Source: Gymnothorax reevesii
Lineage: Eukaryota > Chordata > Actinopteri > Anguilliformes > Muraenidae
Assembly: GCA_029721435.1 (NCBI GenBank)
Contig: CM056578.1
Coordinates: 15,388,411 to 15,452,410, forward strand
DNA: 64,000 nt
Direction: 5' to 3'
Shown: positions 48,542 through 58,581 of the stretch, one piece after another
Numbering within the stretch: position 1 is the stretch's first letter
Layout: each line of letters opens with the position of its first letter
Program-made: the position numbers and the translations under genes
The notes under the pieces: generated by a model
What the model saw: the letters and a program-made list of their open reading frames with translations, nothing else
The model's database searches: none
What the model was told of the DNA's origin: nothing

Positions 48542-50118
48542 TACAAAACCCAAAACCAGTGAAGTTGGCACGTTGTGTAAATCGTAAATAAAAACAGAAT
48601 ACAATGATTTGCAAATCCTTTAACCTATATTCAATTGAATACACTGCAAAGACAAGTTACTTAATGTAACTTGTAAACAAATATTAGCTCATTTAGAATT
48701 TGATGCCTGCAACGTGTTTCAAAAAAGCTGGCACAAGTGGCAAAAAAAAGAGAGAGTTGAGGAATGCTCAAACACTTATTTGGAACATCCCACAGGTGAA
48801 CGGGCTAATTGGGAACAGGTGATTGCCATGATTGGGTATAAAAGCAGCTTCCCTGAAATGCTCAGTCATTCACAAACAAGGATGGGGCAGGGTCACCACT
48901 TAGTGAACAAATGCGTGAGCTGATTGTCGAACAGTTTAAAAACATTCCTCAACGAGCTATTGCAAGAAATTTAGGGATTTCATCATCTACGGTCCGTAAT
49001 ATCGTCAAAAGGTTCAGAGAATCCGGAGAAATCACTGCACGTAAGCGACAAGGCCGAAAACCAACATTGAATGCATGTGACCTTCGATCCCTCCGGCGGT
49101 AGTGCATCAAAAACCGACATCAGTGTGTAAAGGACATCACCACATGGGCTCAGGAACACTTCAGAAAACCACTGTCAGTAACTACAGTTTGTCGCTACAT
49201 CTGCAAGTGCAAGTTAAAACTCTACAATGCAAAGGAAAAGCCATTTATCAACAGCACCCAGGAACGCCGCCGGCTTCGCTGGGCCCAAGCTCTTCTTTGA
49301 TGGACTGATGCAAAGCAGAAAAGTGTTCTGTGGTCTGACGAGTTCACATTTCAAATTGTTTTTGGAAACTGGACGTCGTGTCTTACGGACAAAAGAGGAA
49401 AAGAACCATACGGACTCTTATAGGCGCAAAGTTCAAAAGCCAGCATCTGTGATGGTATGGGGGTGTATTAGTGCCCAAGGCATGGGCAACTTACACATAT
49501 GTGAAGGCACCATTAATGCTGAGAGGTACATACAGGTTTTGGAGCAACATATGTTGCCATCCAAGCAACGTCTTTTTCATGGACGCCTTTGCTTATTTCA
49601 GCAAGACAATGCCAAGCCACATTCTGCACGTGTTACAACAGCATGGCTCCGTAGTAAGAGTGCGGGTACTAGACTGGCCTGCCTGTGGTCCAGACCTGTC
49701 TCCCATTGAAAATGTGTGGCGCATTATGAAGCGTAAAATACGACAACGGAGATCCCGGACTGTTGAACAACTTAAGCTGTACATCAAGCAAAATGGGAAA
49801 GAGTTCCAGCTGAAAAGCTTCAAAAATTGGTCTCCTCAGTTCCCAAACGTTTACTGAGTGTCGTTAAAAGGAAAGGCAATGTAACACAGTGGTAAAAAGG
49901 CCCCTGTGCTAACTTTTTTGCAATGTGTTGCTGCCTTTAAATTCTAAGTTAATGATTATTTGCAAAAAAAAATAAAGTTTCTCAGTTTGAACATTAAACA
50001 TCTTTTCTTTGCAGTGTATTCAATTGAATATAAGTTGAAAAGGATTTGCAAATCGTTGTATTCTGTTTTTATCTACGATTTACATAACGTGCCAACTTCA
50101 CTGTTTTTGGGGTTTGTA
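48542..50118 (+). mobile_element. Tc1-like DNA transposon nested in the Gmr1-like gag
   Basis: Element 48544-50116 (1573 bp) bounded by TA dinucleotides (48542-48543, 50117-50118). Terminal inverted repeats extend about 110 bp (caaaacccaaaaccagtgaa... and its inverse ...ttcactgtttttggggtttg), sharing agttggcacgtt, atcgta(a/g)ataaaaacagaat and attcaattgaatacactgca. It encodes a broken DD34E-type transposase on the plus strand. Confidence 0.92.
48911..49890 (+). pseudogene. Tc1-like transposase, broken
   Basis: N-terminal helix-turn-helix region (RAIARNLGISSSTVRNIVKRFRESG, then GRKPTL) in the first frame, which starts at 48911 or slightly upstream. It meets a stop at 49100-49102. A second frame carries KPASVMVWGCIS and FQQDNAKPHSA (second catalytic D), and a third frame DWPACGPDLSPIENVWRIMK (catalytic E). 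Frame changes lie near 49360 and 49655, with another near 49825. Not functional. Confidence 0.88.
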
Positions 50119-50520
50119 GTTGTCAACATCCTTTTCCGAAAATGGAGGCACCAGTTTTACCTCCTGGCTAGCACAAAATTTATTTTCAGATTCAGTTTTA
50201 ATTCTTAGTTGCTCCATTTGCAGTCTCTTCTCTATCCAACTTCTCTAATTCTGTCTTTCTGCTCTTTCCTCTTTCTCTCTCTCAAATTCTGTTTTTCTTT
50301 TTCCTCCCTTTCAATCTCTAGCATTTTTCATTTGAGTTCCATTACTATATTTGGATTTTCCACGGGAAACTGTTCCAGATCTCCGGGTGCAAACACATTT
50401 TCATCAATGTAATATTCAACAGTCTCTCGAGCCAGTCTTGCTTTGCGCAAGGCTGGTTTTACCTCTGTCAGCTCTAAATGTCTGCATAGTTCTGTCTTTT
50501 TAAAAGACTTCAACAAACAA
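50119..50520 (-). pseudogene. Gmr1-like Gag, N-terminal part
   Basis: The minus strand shows an N-terminal segment (ELCRHLELTEVKPALRKARLARETVEYY...), a stop near 50328, then a charged coiled-coil stretch and finally LVPPFSEKDVD immediately before the Tc1-like insert. The frame across the TA target joins directly to the capsid part at 48541. No clear ATG start remains. Confidence 0.7.
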
Positions 50521-50571
50521 TTTTACAATTTAAAATGTTAGATTTTCAATAAATGACTCACAAATTGTCTA

Positions 50572-50591
50572 CCCCGGACGAGCCCCCAATT
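50572..50591 (-). promoter_or_regulatory. primer binding site, tRNA-Pro type
   Basis: Three bases after the 5' LTR the minus strand reads TGGGGGCTCGTCCGGGGT, which differs at one position from the standard retroviral tRNA-Pro primer site (...CCGGGAT). Confidence 0.8.
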
Positions 50592-51064
50592 TGTTATGGC
50601 CCCAATTTGTTATGACATTAACGACAGCAAAGGATGACAGACTAGTTTTAAAACTAAAACACATTTAATTAAACAAAAGGCAACTAACAAACTACTCTAC
50701 AGACCAAGATTGATTATATACAAAAACAGAAATATTTACAGTCCCTTAGGTGGGTTGCTTGGTGATGTCCTGGGTGAGAAAATGCTCTAACACAGGCAAA
50801 AATCCACTAAAAGCTTCACAGGTCTTGAACAGAATGACAGGTCTGGTCACATGTATCCTTCTCCTTGCAATTTCTCCTACTACTTCACTGTCTCAATTCT
50901 CCTCCTTTTTACTCTTTTGCAGACCCCTCCCACCTTTTAGGATTTTTTAAATTTTTCTCTGGGACTTGTCCCAGACATGCCCAAACCCATCTCCAGTCTG
51001 GGCTTAACAAAAAAAAAAAAAAAGGTAAATACTGTCATCTAGTGGCCTCTATTCACATTAGCCA
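50592..51064 (-). repeat. 5' LTR of the Gmr1-like element
   Basis: About 473 bp, matching 43831-44290 along its whole length but with a ~20-bp extra part (ctgtcatctagtggcctct) near its outer end and a changed terminus. The TATA region of the 3' LTR (ccttatatac) is tcctttttac here (50903-50912). Confidence 0.85.
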
Positions 51065-52178
51065 TTTAAATAAGGTAACAAGTGTAATCATTAACTTTGA
51101 ACTATTTTATCAATAATTAGGCTCAACTTAGAGGCATTTAAAAAAAGTTTGATCTTTTTTGTCAGTAATTTTGTGAAACAGCTCTGCAGTGGACCGGTGT
51201 ATTAAGAGAGTATATTCCTGCCACATTTGATACTGGACCAGGCCCCAGTTGCCTTATAACCCATACCAAGTATAAACAAGACATACAATGGATGAATGAA
51301 TGAATGAATGGATCTTAAAACTACCCTGTGACATGTTAATGCAGTCTAACCATGCTAATTGATTTAGTTTCAGTCCCATGCTGATGTCGGGCACTCAGTG
51401 GAAACAATGGGTTAATTCCTTGAGACCACTGAAGTCTGCTCTCCTCGCTCAGAGCTAATTAAGTTTTAGCCTTGGCGGGGGCCTATTGCTTTTTGCAATA
51501 GAGAAAGATGCAAGCGCAGCTTGAACAACTGGCCCAAGCATTAGATAATGGAGTCAAAATAAGCACCCCTGAAAACAGAATGTAACACAATTGACATTTA
51601 ATGAAAAAAGATGCACAGAAGAATGTAAAATGGACTCCCAGAGAGCTCTTTTTAACTTTAATAACCTTTCATTTCATACACATCCTAACTCTGCTGGAGT
51701 TCAGTTGTTATTGAGGATTTTGCTGTGTGGTTTGTTTTCTCCGCCAGATGTACCATACTCACTGTGGGGGCTGTTTGAAGGATGGAATGGGGCAATCATT
51801 ATTTTACAACAATCTGTGCCATTCAGGAGAATAAACAGCAAGAAAAACTAATGGAAAAATACGTTGTAAAATGATAAGAGTTATTAACTCTATCAAAGTT
51901 CATCTGACTCTGGTTGAGTGAACTCAAATGCTCTGTATAATGAGTTTATTTAACCCCATAAAACCTACAGACCTAAATGTGGGCCTGTCAAATCCAGCTA
52001 CTGTGTTCAAACCTGTTGAACTTCAATTTTAAAGTCTAGCAGAGATCACAAGGTTTCCAATGATCCCATATATTTACAGCAGAATTTTGGGGAAATGAGT
52101 ATAAAATGTACAAGATTGAAATAGAAAATTTGATGTAATGCAGTGGTCATAAAAAAAAAAATAAATAAAAATAAAAAA

Positions 52179-52236
<58 letters not shown>

Positions 52237-53580
52237 GCATCCGAGCTTTGAAAATTTCTCTCAATAAGTGTTATAAAGCTGAAGAGAAGCACTGCAACCA
52301 GCAGATAAAGAATTTGTGAGAGATAAACGATATGAAAAAAAAAGCTTTTTCTGACCTACTTAAGGAAAAACCTTAATGAAAATTTAGAGTTTAAGGGGTT
52401 AAATCTGAACGTTTTACATGGATCAAAGGAGCATTGTGTAAACTGTAGACAGAACAGTTACAGGGGTCACTACCAATGAATCGCTGCTGAATATATGAGG
52501 TAGGACAATGAGTGGTGTTTGACCACCCCCTGTGTAGTGCTCTATGATCCCAGTATCTTGGGTTCAAGGCCCCCCAGCCCCAAAAACAAGTAGTATCTCG
52601 TAAACACATTACCGTTTCTGCCAGCTCACAGTTAATGTTATAGTCACCATCCCTGTTCCTTTTGCAAAGAATCCGCAAAGGCGATAGCTCAGCCATGTTA
52701 ATTAAAAGAAAAAAAAACCATGGCTGCCCAGAATTGTTGCTCCTTTTCACTCTATTAGCAGTGTAGCATCACTTCAACCAATCAGAAAACCCCAGTTTGA
52801 CAATAATAACCTACAGTGGACTCTTACTCAGTAAGTGCAAAAGTACATCATTGTGCCACTAGGGATACAATGGCTTCTTATGGGGTATTACCCTCTAATG
52901 TACATCTATTGTGCCCATGAAAATGTGTATGTACCTTTGTAGCCCCCAAAACGATACACCATCCAACCAAAAATAAATAAAGTTAATTAATTAATTAAAA
53001 AGTTCCCATTTTGGACTTAATAAAAAGCAAATACTGTACTTCATAATGAGATCATTATTGCAGTGATCAACAACTCTTTCCATCTCTCCTCTCTCTCTCC
53101 CCCCCCCTTTCTGGCTTCCCGTCCCTCCCCTGTCTCTCTCTCACTCTCTCATCATCTTTCTGTCTGACTACCAACCAACCTGTCTGTCTGTCTGTCTCTC
53201 TTCCTATCTGTCAGTCTAATTATTTGTTTTCCTTATTTTATCGATTTTTCCCCATCCTGACTTAGCTCTGTGTCTCTGGCTGTGAAGTGACTCCTGTTTG
53301 GGCGCAATATGTCCCCTGAGGTTTTGGTTAAAGCGCCACTGTGGGATATTATCACACCACATGTTGCTCTTACAAGCTGCCGTTGGAGTAAGTTAATATT
53401 TACTGTACAGCATTCCTGGCCCGACAGCATCGTCACAAGAACCTGGTGAGAGATCTCTTCGGCTTCAGACAGAAGCAAAATAAAACATTTATGTTTATTT
53501 GCTTGTGTGAGCTTTGTCCCATTCTCCGAGGGAGATCAACAAATGGAGCTTCATCAATAAAAGATTTGGCAAGTAAACAT

Positions 53581-53581
<1 letters not shown>
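51065..53581. other. gene-free DNA with microsatellites
   Basis: (GAAT)n-like at 51291-51310; (AC)n at 52181-52234; CT/pyrimidine tracts at about 53085-53215. The segment 51370-51560 has balanced composition with TAATTA and could be a conserved non-coding element, unproven. No gene. Confidence 0.5.
52181..52234. repeat. (AC)n microsatellite, 27 units
   Basis: Uninterrupted AC run after an A-rich stretch. Confidence 0.95.

Positions 53582-53654
<73 letters not shown>
53582..53654. repeat. (CA)n microsatellite, about 36 units
   Basis: Long uninterrupted CA run, one of the longest simple repeats in the window. Confidence 0.95.
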
Positions 53655-53656
<2 letters not shown>

Positions 53657-53742
53657 TACTGAAACTGATGTTTGACAGGAACTATTTAGCGCCTCTACTA
53701 GTCGACAACCTGTGAGACGTCGGTCTTAAACTACTCTCTCAG

Positions 53743-53949
53743 ATATTTGTCTTCTTGCACAGTTGTGCATCAGGGCCTCCCACTACTTTCTGTCCTTGTT
53801 AGTGCCAGTTTGTGCTGCTCTCTGAAGGGAGTAGTTGATAACTTAAAATCACTTACCATGCTTTCAATTTCTCGCATTGAATAGCCTTCTTTTCTAAGCA
53901 CAACTATAGACTGATGGGTCTCTAAAGGAAGTTCTTTCTTTCTGGCCAT
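53743..53949 (-). pseudogene. Tc1-like transposase N-terminal fragment
   Basis: ATG at 53949; a helix-turn-helix-type start with GYSMREI, then a stop (TGA at 53772-53770) after SGRP. In known relatives, SGRP is followed by a CTTEQEDKYI-like stretch, and a CTTVQEDKY-like stretch is indeed visible right after the stop. The rest of the protein is absent. Confidence 0.7.
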
Positions 53950-54227
53950 TTTGAGCCAGTGAACAACTGCAGATGTTTCAGGTATTAAACCAACCTCAAG
54001 AATGCCATGCTCCCTTTTGCGCTCCCCTATTAGTTCAACGGTTTTCAGCTGTGCAATACATTTTCAGAAAGGTTCTCATAATAAATTAGCCCTATAAAAT
54101 GCTTAACTTTGATTAGCAGCCATACCAGGAGATCGATACAGAGGATTGACAGTTGCTGATAATAGGCCTCTATGCAAAAATGTTGATCATTCTTTGAAAA
54201 TCATCTGATTGATTTCAATCGTTTGTG

Positions 54228-55073
54228 AAATGTGTGAGAGAGGCGGAATTTAGAGGAACAGGAGCGATCGAATGGGGGACTGAAAGTTACCCCCGCACAC
54301 GCGGAGAATAACTACCAAAACGTTCTGAGAAAATAAACAAAGAAACCACCCTTTATAAAACAGGGCGAGCGGAAGAATAGTCAGAACGTCACAATAAGAA
54401 ACTCAAGAAATATCCAAACTCTAATACTCCCGTCCGAACACGGGCTTTGGCTGCCTTATACTGTTGGCGTGCGGTGCTTGGGTACTTATGAAGCATTTGA
54501 TGCTTCACAGAGAAGTGAGGCGAGGGAAATAGCCCTGAACTCTCTATCGCCATTCAAAGGGAAATATACCTAAAAGATCTCCGACGTTTCGCCGAAGCGT
54601 TAATACCCATTAAACTTAATACTCTGCTCCGTAAGAGACGGGAGCTGTGGACTCGGGGAAATCGGCAAAACGAAAAGAACCTCCCAGTCCACGAATAATC
54701 GGATAATCTGGACAAGAAGCCGAGGCGGCATGAGGACAGGAGCTCCAAACGTTCAGCCCCCAAGAAGGGAACCTACTGCAGAGCGAGAAATAAGCAAAGA
54801 CCTAATCCCACGGCAATTTTATGCTCACATGGGAATACAAACCACTAAACACTGGAACGAGAAGCTACAGGTTGTAGGGAGCAGATACCTCAGACAAAAA
54901 CCAGTCTGTACCTTACCGACTCAAGTGAAACACTCAAGCTCGGGTTGGGAGGCGGAGCTGGTTTTTATAGGCAGATTAGATTGGGCAAGATCCCACCCAG
55001 GTGTGCCACTCAGAGCGAGACACAGACACCTGCTGGACGAAATGGAGAATCGTCCACAACCCATGACAAAATG
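54228..55073 (-). mobile_element. solo LTR inserted in the Tc1-like relic
   Basis: LTR 54233-55068 (836 bp): on the minus strand it starts TGTCATGGGTTG and ends CA. It is flanked by a 5-bp duplication aaatg (54228-54232, 55069-55073). A TATA box (CTATAAAAACC, minus strand) lies near 54970. The internal region is gone. Different from the other LTRs in the window; the parent family is not identified. Confidence 0.8.
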
Positions 55074-55165
55074 GGAAAAAAATGTTTGTGAAATGCATGA
55101 AAATGTATTTTTCTTTGGAAAACAAAGAAATTTGCAAGTGATCCCAAACTTTTGAACGTAGTGTA

Positions 55166-55660
55166 TATTTAGAATGAATGCCCTAAATAAGTGCCAAACT
55201 GCCTGCAACAATTTGAGGTCTGCTTCCTAAACGGTAGTACGGAGCTGATGTTGCCAGCAATCACAGCATAAGCTTTCAAGGAATGTACCAAGGGTGATTT
55301 AGTGCATGCGATTCTTTTTGATTGGATGGCTGGGATAGGATAAGAATAATACGGTGGGCCTGTATATGACCTTTATACCACATTTTGTAAAAAAAAAAAA
55401 ATAATAATAATAATAATGAATGCAGTACTCTGAGGTGTCAGCCAATAGGTAGCATAATTTTACTGCCCTTCTGCAGCAACTTCTGAAACAAGTCTTATGG
55501 TTCACATACTTTCAATTTTGTAAATGTAAAACCTAACTTGTATTCATTGCATTCATCGCCAGTCCTCATATTATTGGATTTTTACTGATCATTAGAAATA
55601 GTTATTTTTACTGATCATTAGAAATACTATTCTACCCATCAATGTAGGAAAAAAGCTTAG
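55166..55660. other. intergenic DNA, nothing recognised
   Basis: Contains a short (TAA)n near 55400 and a direct repeat ttactgatcattagaaata (about 55582 and 55608). No gene. Confidence 0.5.
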
Positions 55661-55679
55661 ATAAGCTTTCCAGAAAAGT

Positions 55680-56230
55680 TTTTGTTCAAATCAGCTTCTA
55701 TACAGAAAAAGACAAAGCTTTTTTATATGGAATTAGTAAAAGTTGATAAGACTGATACTGAGGCAACTAGATGTTCCTGGGAATCAGATTTTGGGACCAC
55801 AATTATTCAAAATGATTGGCGAGCAATATTAATAAAGCAAAAATGATGAGTACTTCTAGTAGGTCTCATGAAACACAATTTAAAATTATTCATAAACTGC
55901 TTGTTACCCAGTTCATACGATCCAAATATGATCCTGATTGCTGTGCAATTTGTCCAAAATGTAATATTGGTGAAGCTACATATTTTCATGTCTTCTGGAA
56001 ATGCCCAAACATTGTTGAATTTTGGTAAGGTGTTAAGAGGAAAATTGACGGCGTGCTAGGATGTAGATCAACATTACACCCAGAAATCTGTTTCTTAGGA
56101 TTAGATGAAGCAGGAAAGTCTGCTGTGAAATTTAAACATGTATTGAGAATATGTTGATATGCTGCAAGATTATGTATTCTTGTTAACAACATGTAATATG
56201 TGTATTTGTGTATGCTATTAAGTATGAATT
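55680..56230 (+). mobile_element. L1-like LINE, 3' end of ORF2 and start of 3' UTR
   Basis: In plus-strand frames: CSWESDFGTTII and WRAILIKQK, then RSHETQFKIIHKLLVTQFIRSK and CAICPKCNIGEATYFHVFWKCPNIVEFW. The latter is the C-terminal cysteine-histidine motif (C-x2-C...H-x4-C) of L1/Tx1-type ORF2 proteins. Frames are broken by several stops. Strongly 5'-truncated, as usual for LINEs. The 3' UTR may extend towards 56830 through GT-rich DNA. Confidence 0.7.
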
Positions 56231-58263
56231 TCTGTATGCACTATGTCGTTGCCTTCCAGAGAGAACCATGTTCCTCCAAAATGCAAAATTTTCATTGGTT
56301 TGGAGCGATAGCAGCTCTTCTAGGGCTGTGGCAAGTGTTGGTTTTTCTTTTTTCTTCTTCTTTTTCCTCTCTCTCTTAAGATGATCTGTTAGTCTTCTTA
56401 ATGGTGGTCAAGAATTAGAAATTGGAGTTTTAACTTCTGGTGGGGTGATTCATGCCCCCTCCCCCCCGAGATGTAGTTCAGGACATTAATATATGAGAGT
56501 GAGATGGTTCTCTCTGGATGGGGACGATATATTTGTGTAATTGTGACTAATGTTGTATTAAGGAATGTGATATAATACTGCTCCCAGTTTGTGTGTGTAT
56601 GTGTATGCGTGTGTGCACGTGTGTGTGTGTGTGATTGCCTGTGTTTGTGTTAATAATATTTATTTACTATTATATTATTATTGTTATTAGTGATGGTGGT
56701 AATGATGATAGTAATAATAATAATAATAATGATATTATATACCTATACTTATACTTTTTTTTTCTTTCCCCCCTGTAGCTTGGGGTGGGTGGGGTAGGGG
56801 TGGGAGGGAATATAGTTAATGCTTAAAAATTAATTTTGGGAACAATGTGTTTAAGTATGTACCCTCTGTTATAGGTGCTGTATATTTTGTTTGTTTTTCT
56901 ATTCTCTTCAATTATCAAAATGTACGTTTATACAGCACTAGGATAATAATGAAAATATTGAAACAGAAATAGTTACAAACAGAAAATGTGTCCAAATTGT
57001 GGTTAAATCTGAATTTTTGCTGTAAAGCTCACCCGGAATGTGTACGCCCCACTTGATTACCAGGCTGAATGACTGAAAGCGTGTAGGTCTCCTGTTAGTG
57101 TGCGTGAAAATGGCATCACAGAACTGATTGATTTGCATGATTATGATAACAACAACTTTTATGCATTTTTCAATATATTAGCAAACTTCTAAAAACTTCA
57201 ACAATGTGGGGATCAATGATTTGGCTGCCAGCTCAAGCTATTCCAATCACAGGCATTTGATTTGTCTTATCACCACTAGAGGGAGTATTAACCTATCTCT
57301 TCACTGCAGTACCCAGACGCCATCATGTACTCATGATGAAGCAAAGATATTTTGCTCCCGAATTATTTTGCTGAAGGCACTTGAATGCATGGGACAAAAC
57401 CATACAGACACACACACACGCACGCACACACTTACACACACATGTGCGCGCACACTGGCACGCGCATAGACGAACACAGGAAAATTATTCCTGTTTACCC
57501 AGTGCACTGTGAGTGTATTTTTCTGTGTTTTCATTGATATTATATGTATGCAGTATTGACATCAACTTCATCTGCAACATGCCCTAAGAGTAGCTTGTTC
57601 ATTTAATGCCTGAATTATCATTTCAGGAGCAACTCTTCAAGTAGCTGAATTTCCCTTTTTTCAGGCTTTTAAAAATATTCATGAGGAGAGAAATTTTCCT
57701 GTGAAGCAACCCAACTTGGCTCAGAGTGTAACTCACAGCACTTAAGTAATACCAGCCTGGCACAGAACACTGCTATCTCAAACTGCGGTATCTGCCTTTA
57801 ATTAAATTTCCTGTTGGGGGCTTGGCTGGCTCGGCGGTCATCTTTATTGTGATTAGAGGAGACTTCATATGGATCTCTGGCTTATTCATGACTTCCTCGT
57901 TACATCAAAGGCCTGGGAATCTTTGCTTACCAGCCACTTAAAAACGTACTTTTACGAGTAAACGGAAGCACAGAAACCACAAAAACACATGATTCACTGT
58001 CACCATTTCCTAGGAGCCCATTTGAATCGCAAGATGTTAGATTTTTTGGCCAGCATGATCAAAATAATTTGCATGGTTCCCCTTAGTGATCCCGACCAGA
58101 TAAATCCAGCACCAGGCTGAGAAACTAGGAGAGGAAATTAGAAGTAGACAGGAATTGCATGACGTTTCATTTATTTACAACCCATTCTCACTCGCAAGTC
58201 ATCATAGATCCAGGCTTGGGCAGATTCTCTGGCTATGACTATAAGCCAAAGAAAAAGCAGGCC
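56231..58263. other. gene-free DNA with GT and TAA tracts
   Basis: (GT)n-like at 56590-56632, (TAA)n at 56714-56731, mixed CA/CG tract at 57403-57465. The segment 57720-57910 (tttaattaaatttcctgttg, ttattgtgattagaggag) is a candidate conserved non-coding element, unproven. Confidence 0.45.
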
Positions 58264-58581
58264 TTATACATCACTTTTGATTGCTACAGGCATCCCCATA
58301 TCCTTCAATACGAAGCTGACAGCATCAGCATTTGACATCAACATGATAGAATCATATCGTAGACACGGACTGAACACAAAGTCTCCAGCTAGTGTGGCTG
58401 CGGCACTAACCACAGCACCACCAACCACCCCAAATAAGCTGACTAAAAAATATACCTTAGCCCTTTTCCACTCTCTGCTCAATGCAATGAATTCAAGATA
58501 TAACGATTCCCGTTCCTCAATCCTATTTCGCAACGAAATCAAATAGCGAAGCCAAAGGCCTTCATTTTTATCGTATGTCAA
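58264..58581 (-). other. unrecognised 105-codon ORF with a hydrophobic segment
   Basis: The minus-strand frame has a charged N-terminal half (RNRIEERESLYLEFIALSREWKR) followed by a small-residue hydrophobic stretch (VSLFGVVGGAVVSAAATLAG), which would suit a membrane or hairpin segment. No start context, splice sites or family could be recognised, and an overlapping plus-strand frame of similar size exists. Possibly a gene relic, possibly chance. Confidence 0.2.

Larger units (their letters stand above)
43831..51064 (-). mobile_element. Gmr1-like Ty3/gypsy retrotransposon, decayed, with nested Tc1-like element
   Basis: LTRs at 43831-44290 (3') and 50592-51064 (5') flank a minus-strand coding region. 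The order is gag, zinc knuckle, protease, integrase, reverse transcriptase, RNase H. Integrase ahead of reverse transcriptase is unlike ordinary gypsy elements and is known from the Gmr1 group of deuterostome elements. Removing the 1573-bp Tc1-like insert leaves about 5.66 kb. Several stops and frameshifts and about 5% LTR divergence (by eye) show an old, dead copy. No target duplication could be identified, because the outer end of the 5' LTR is altered (tagcca versus ttaca). Confidence 0.88.
53720..55165 (-). mobile_element. Tc1-like relic (second family), split by a solo LTR
   Basis: The right end (minus-strand 5' end) carries the terminal repeat CACTACGTTCAAAAGTTTGG starting at 55163, next to a TA (55164-55165), a hallmark of Tc1-like elements. 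At 53949-53770 the minus strand encodes a transposase N-terminus (MARKKELPLETHQS, then LRKEGYSMREIE and, further on, SGRP) ending in stops. The other terminus is missing. A solo LTR (54233-55068) interrupts the leader between terminal repeat and transposase. Confidence 0.75.

Noticed and set aside
43826..51069. A target-site duplication for the Gmr1-like element
   Set aside because: gcttg on the left has no match on the right; the outer end of the 5' LTR is altered.
53446..53715. Histidine/threonine-repeat ORFs at (CA)n tracts (also 35.3, 52.1 and 25.4 kb)
   Set aside because: Translations of microsatellites; also not CRISPR-like, since there are no spaced repeats.
54730..55155. 141-codon plus-strand ORF
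   Set aside because: Spans a solo LTR and a Tc1-like terminal repeat; cannot be a real gene.
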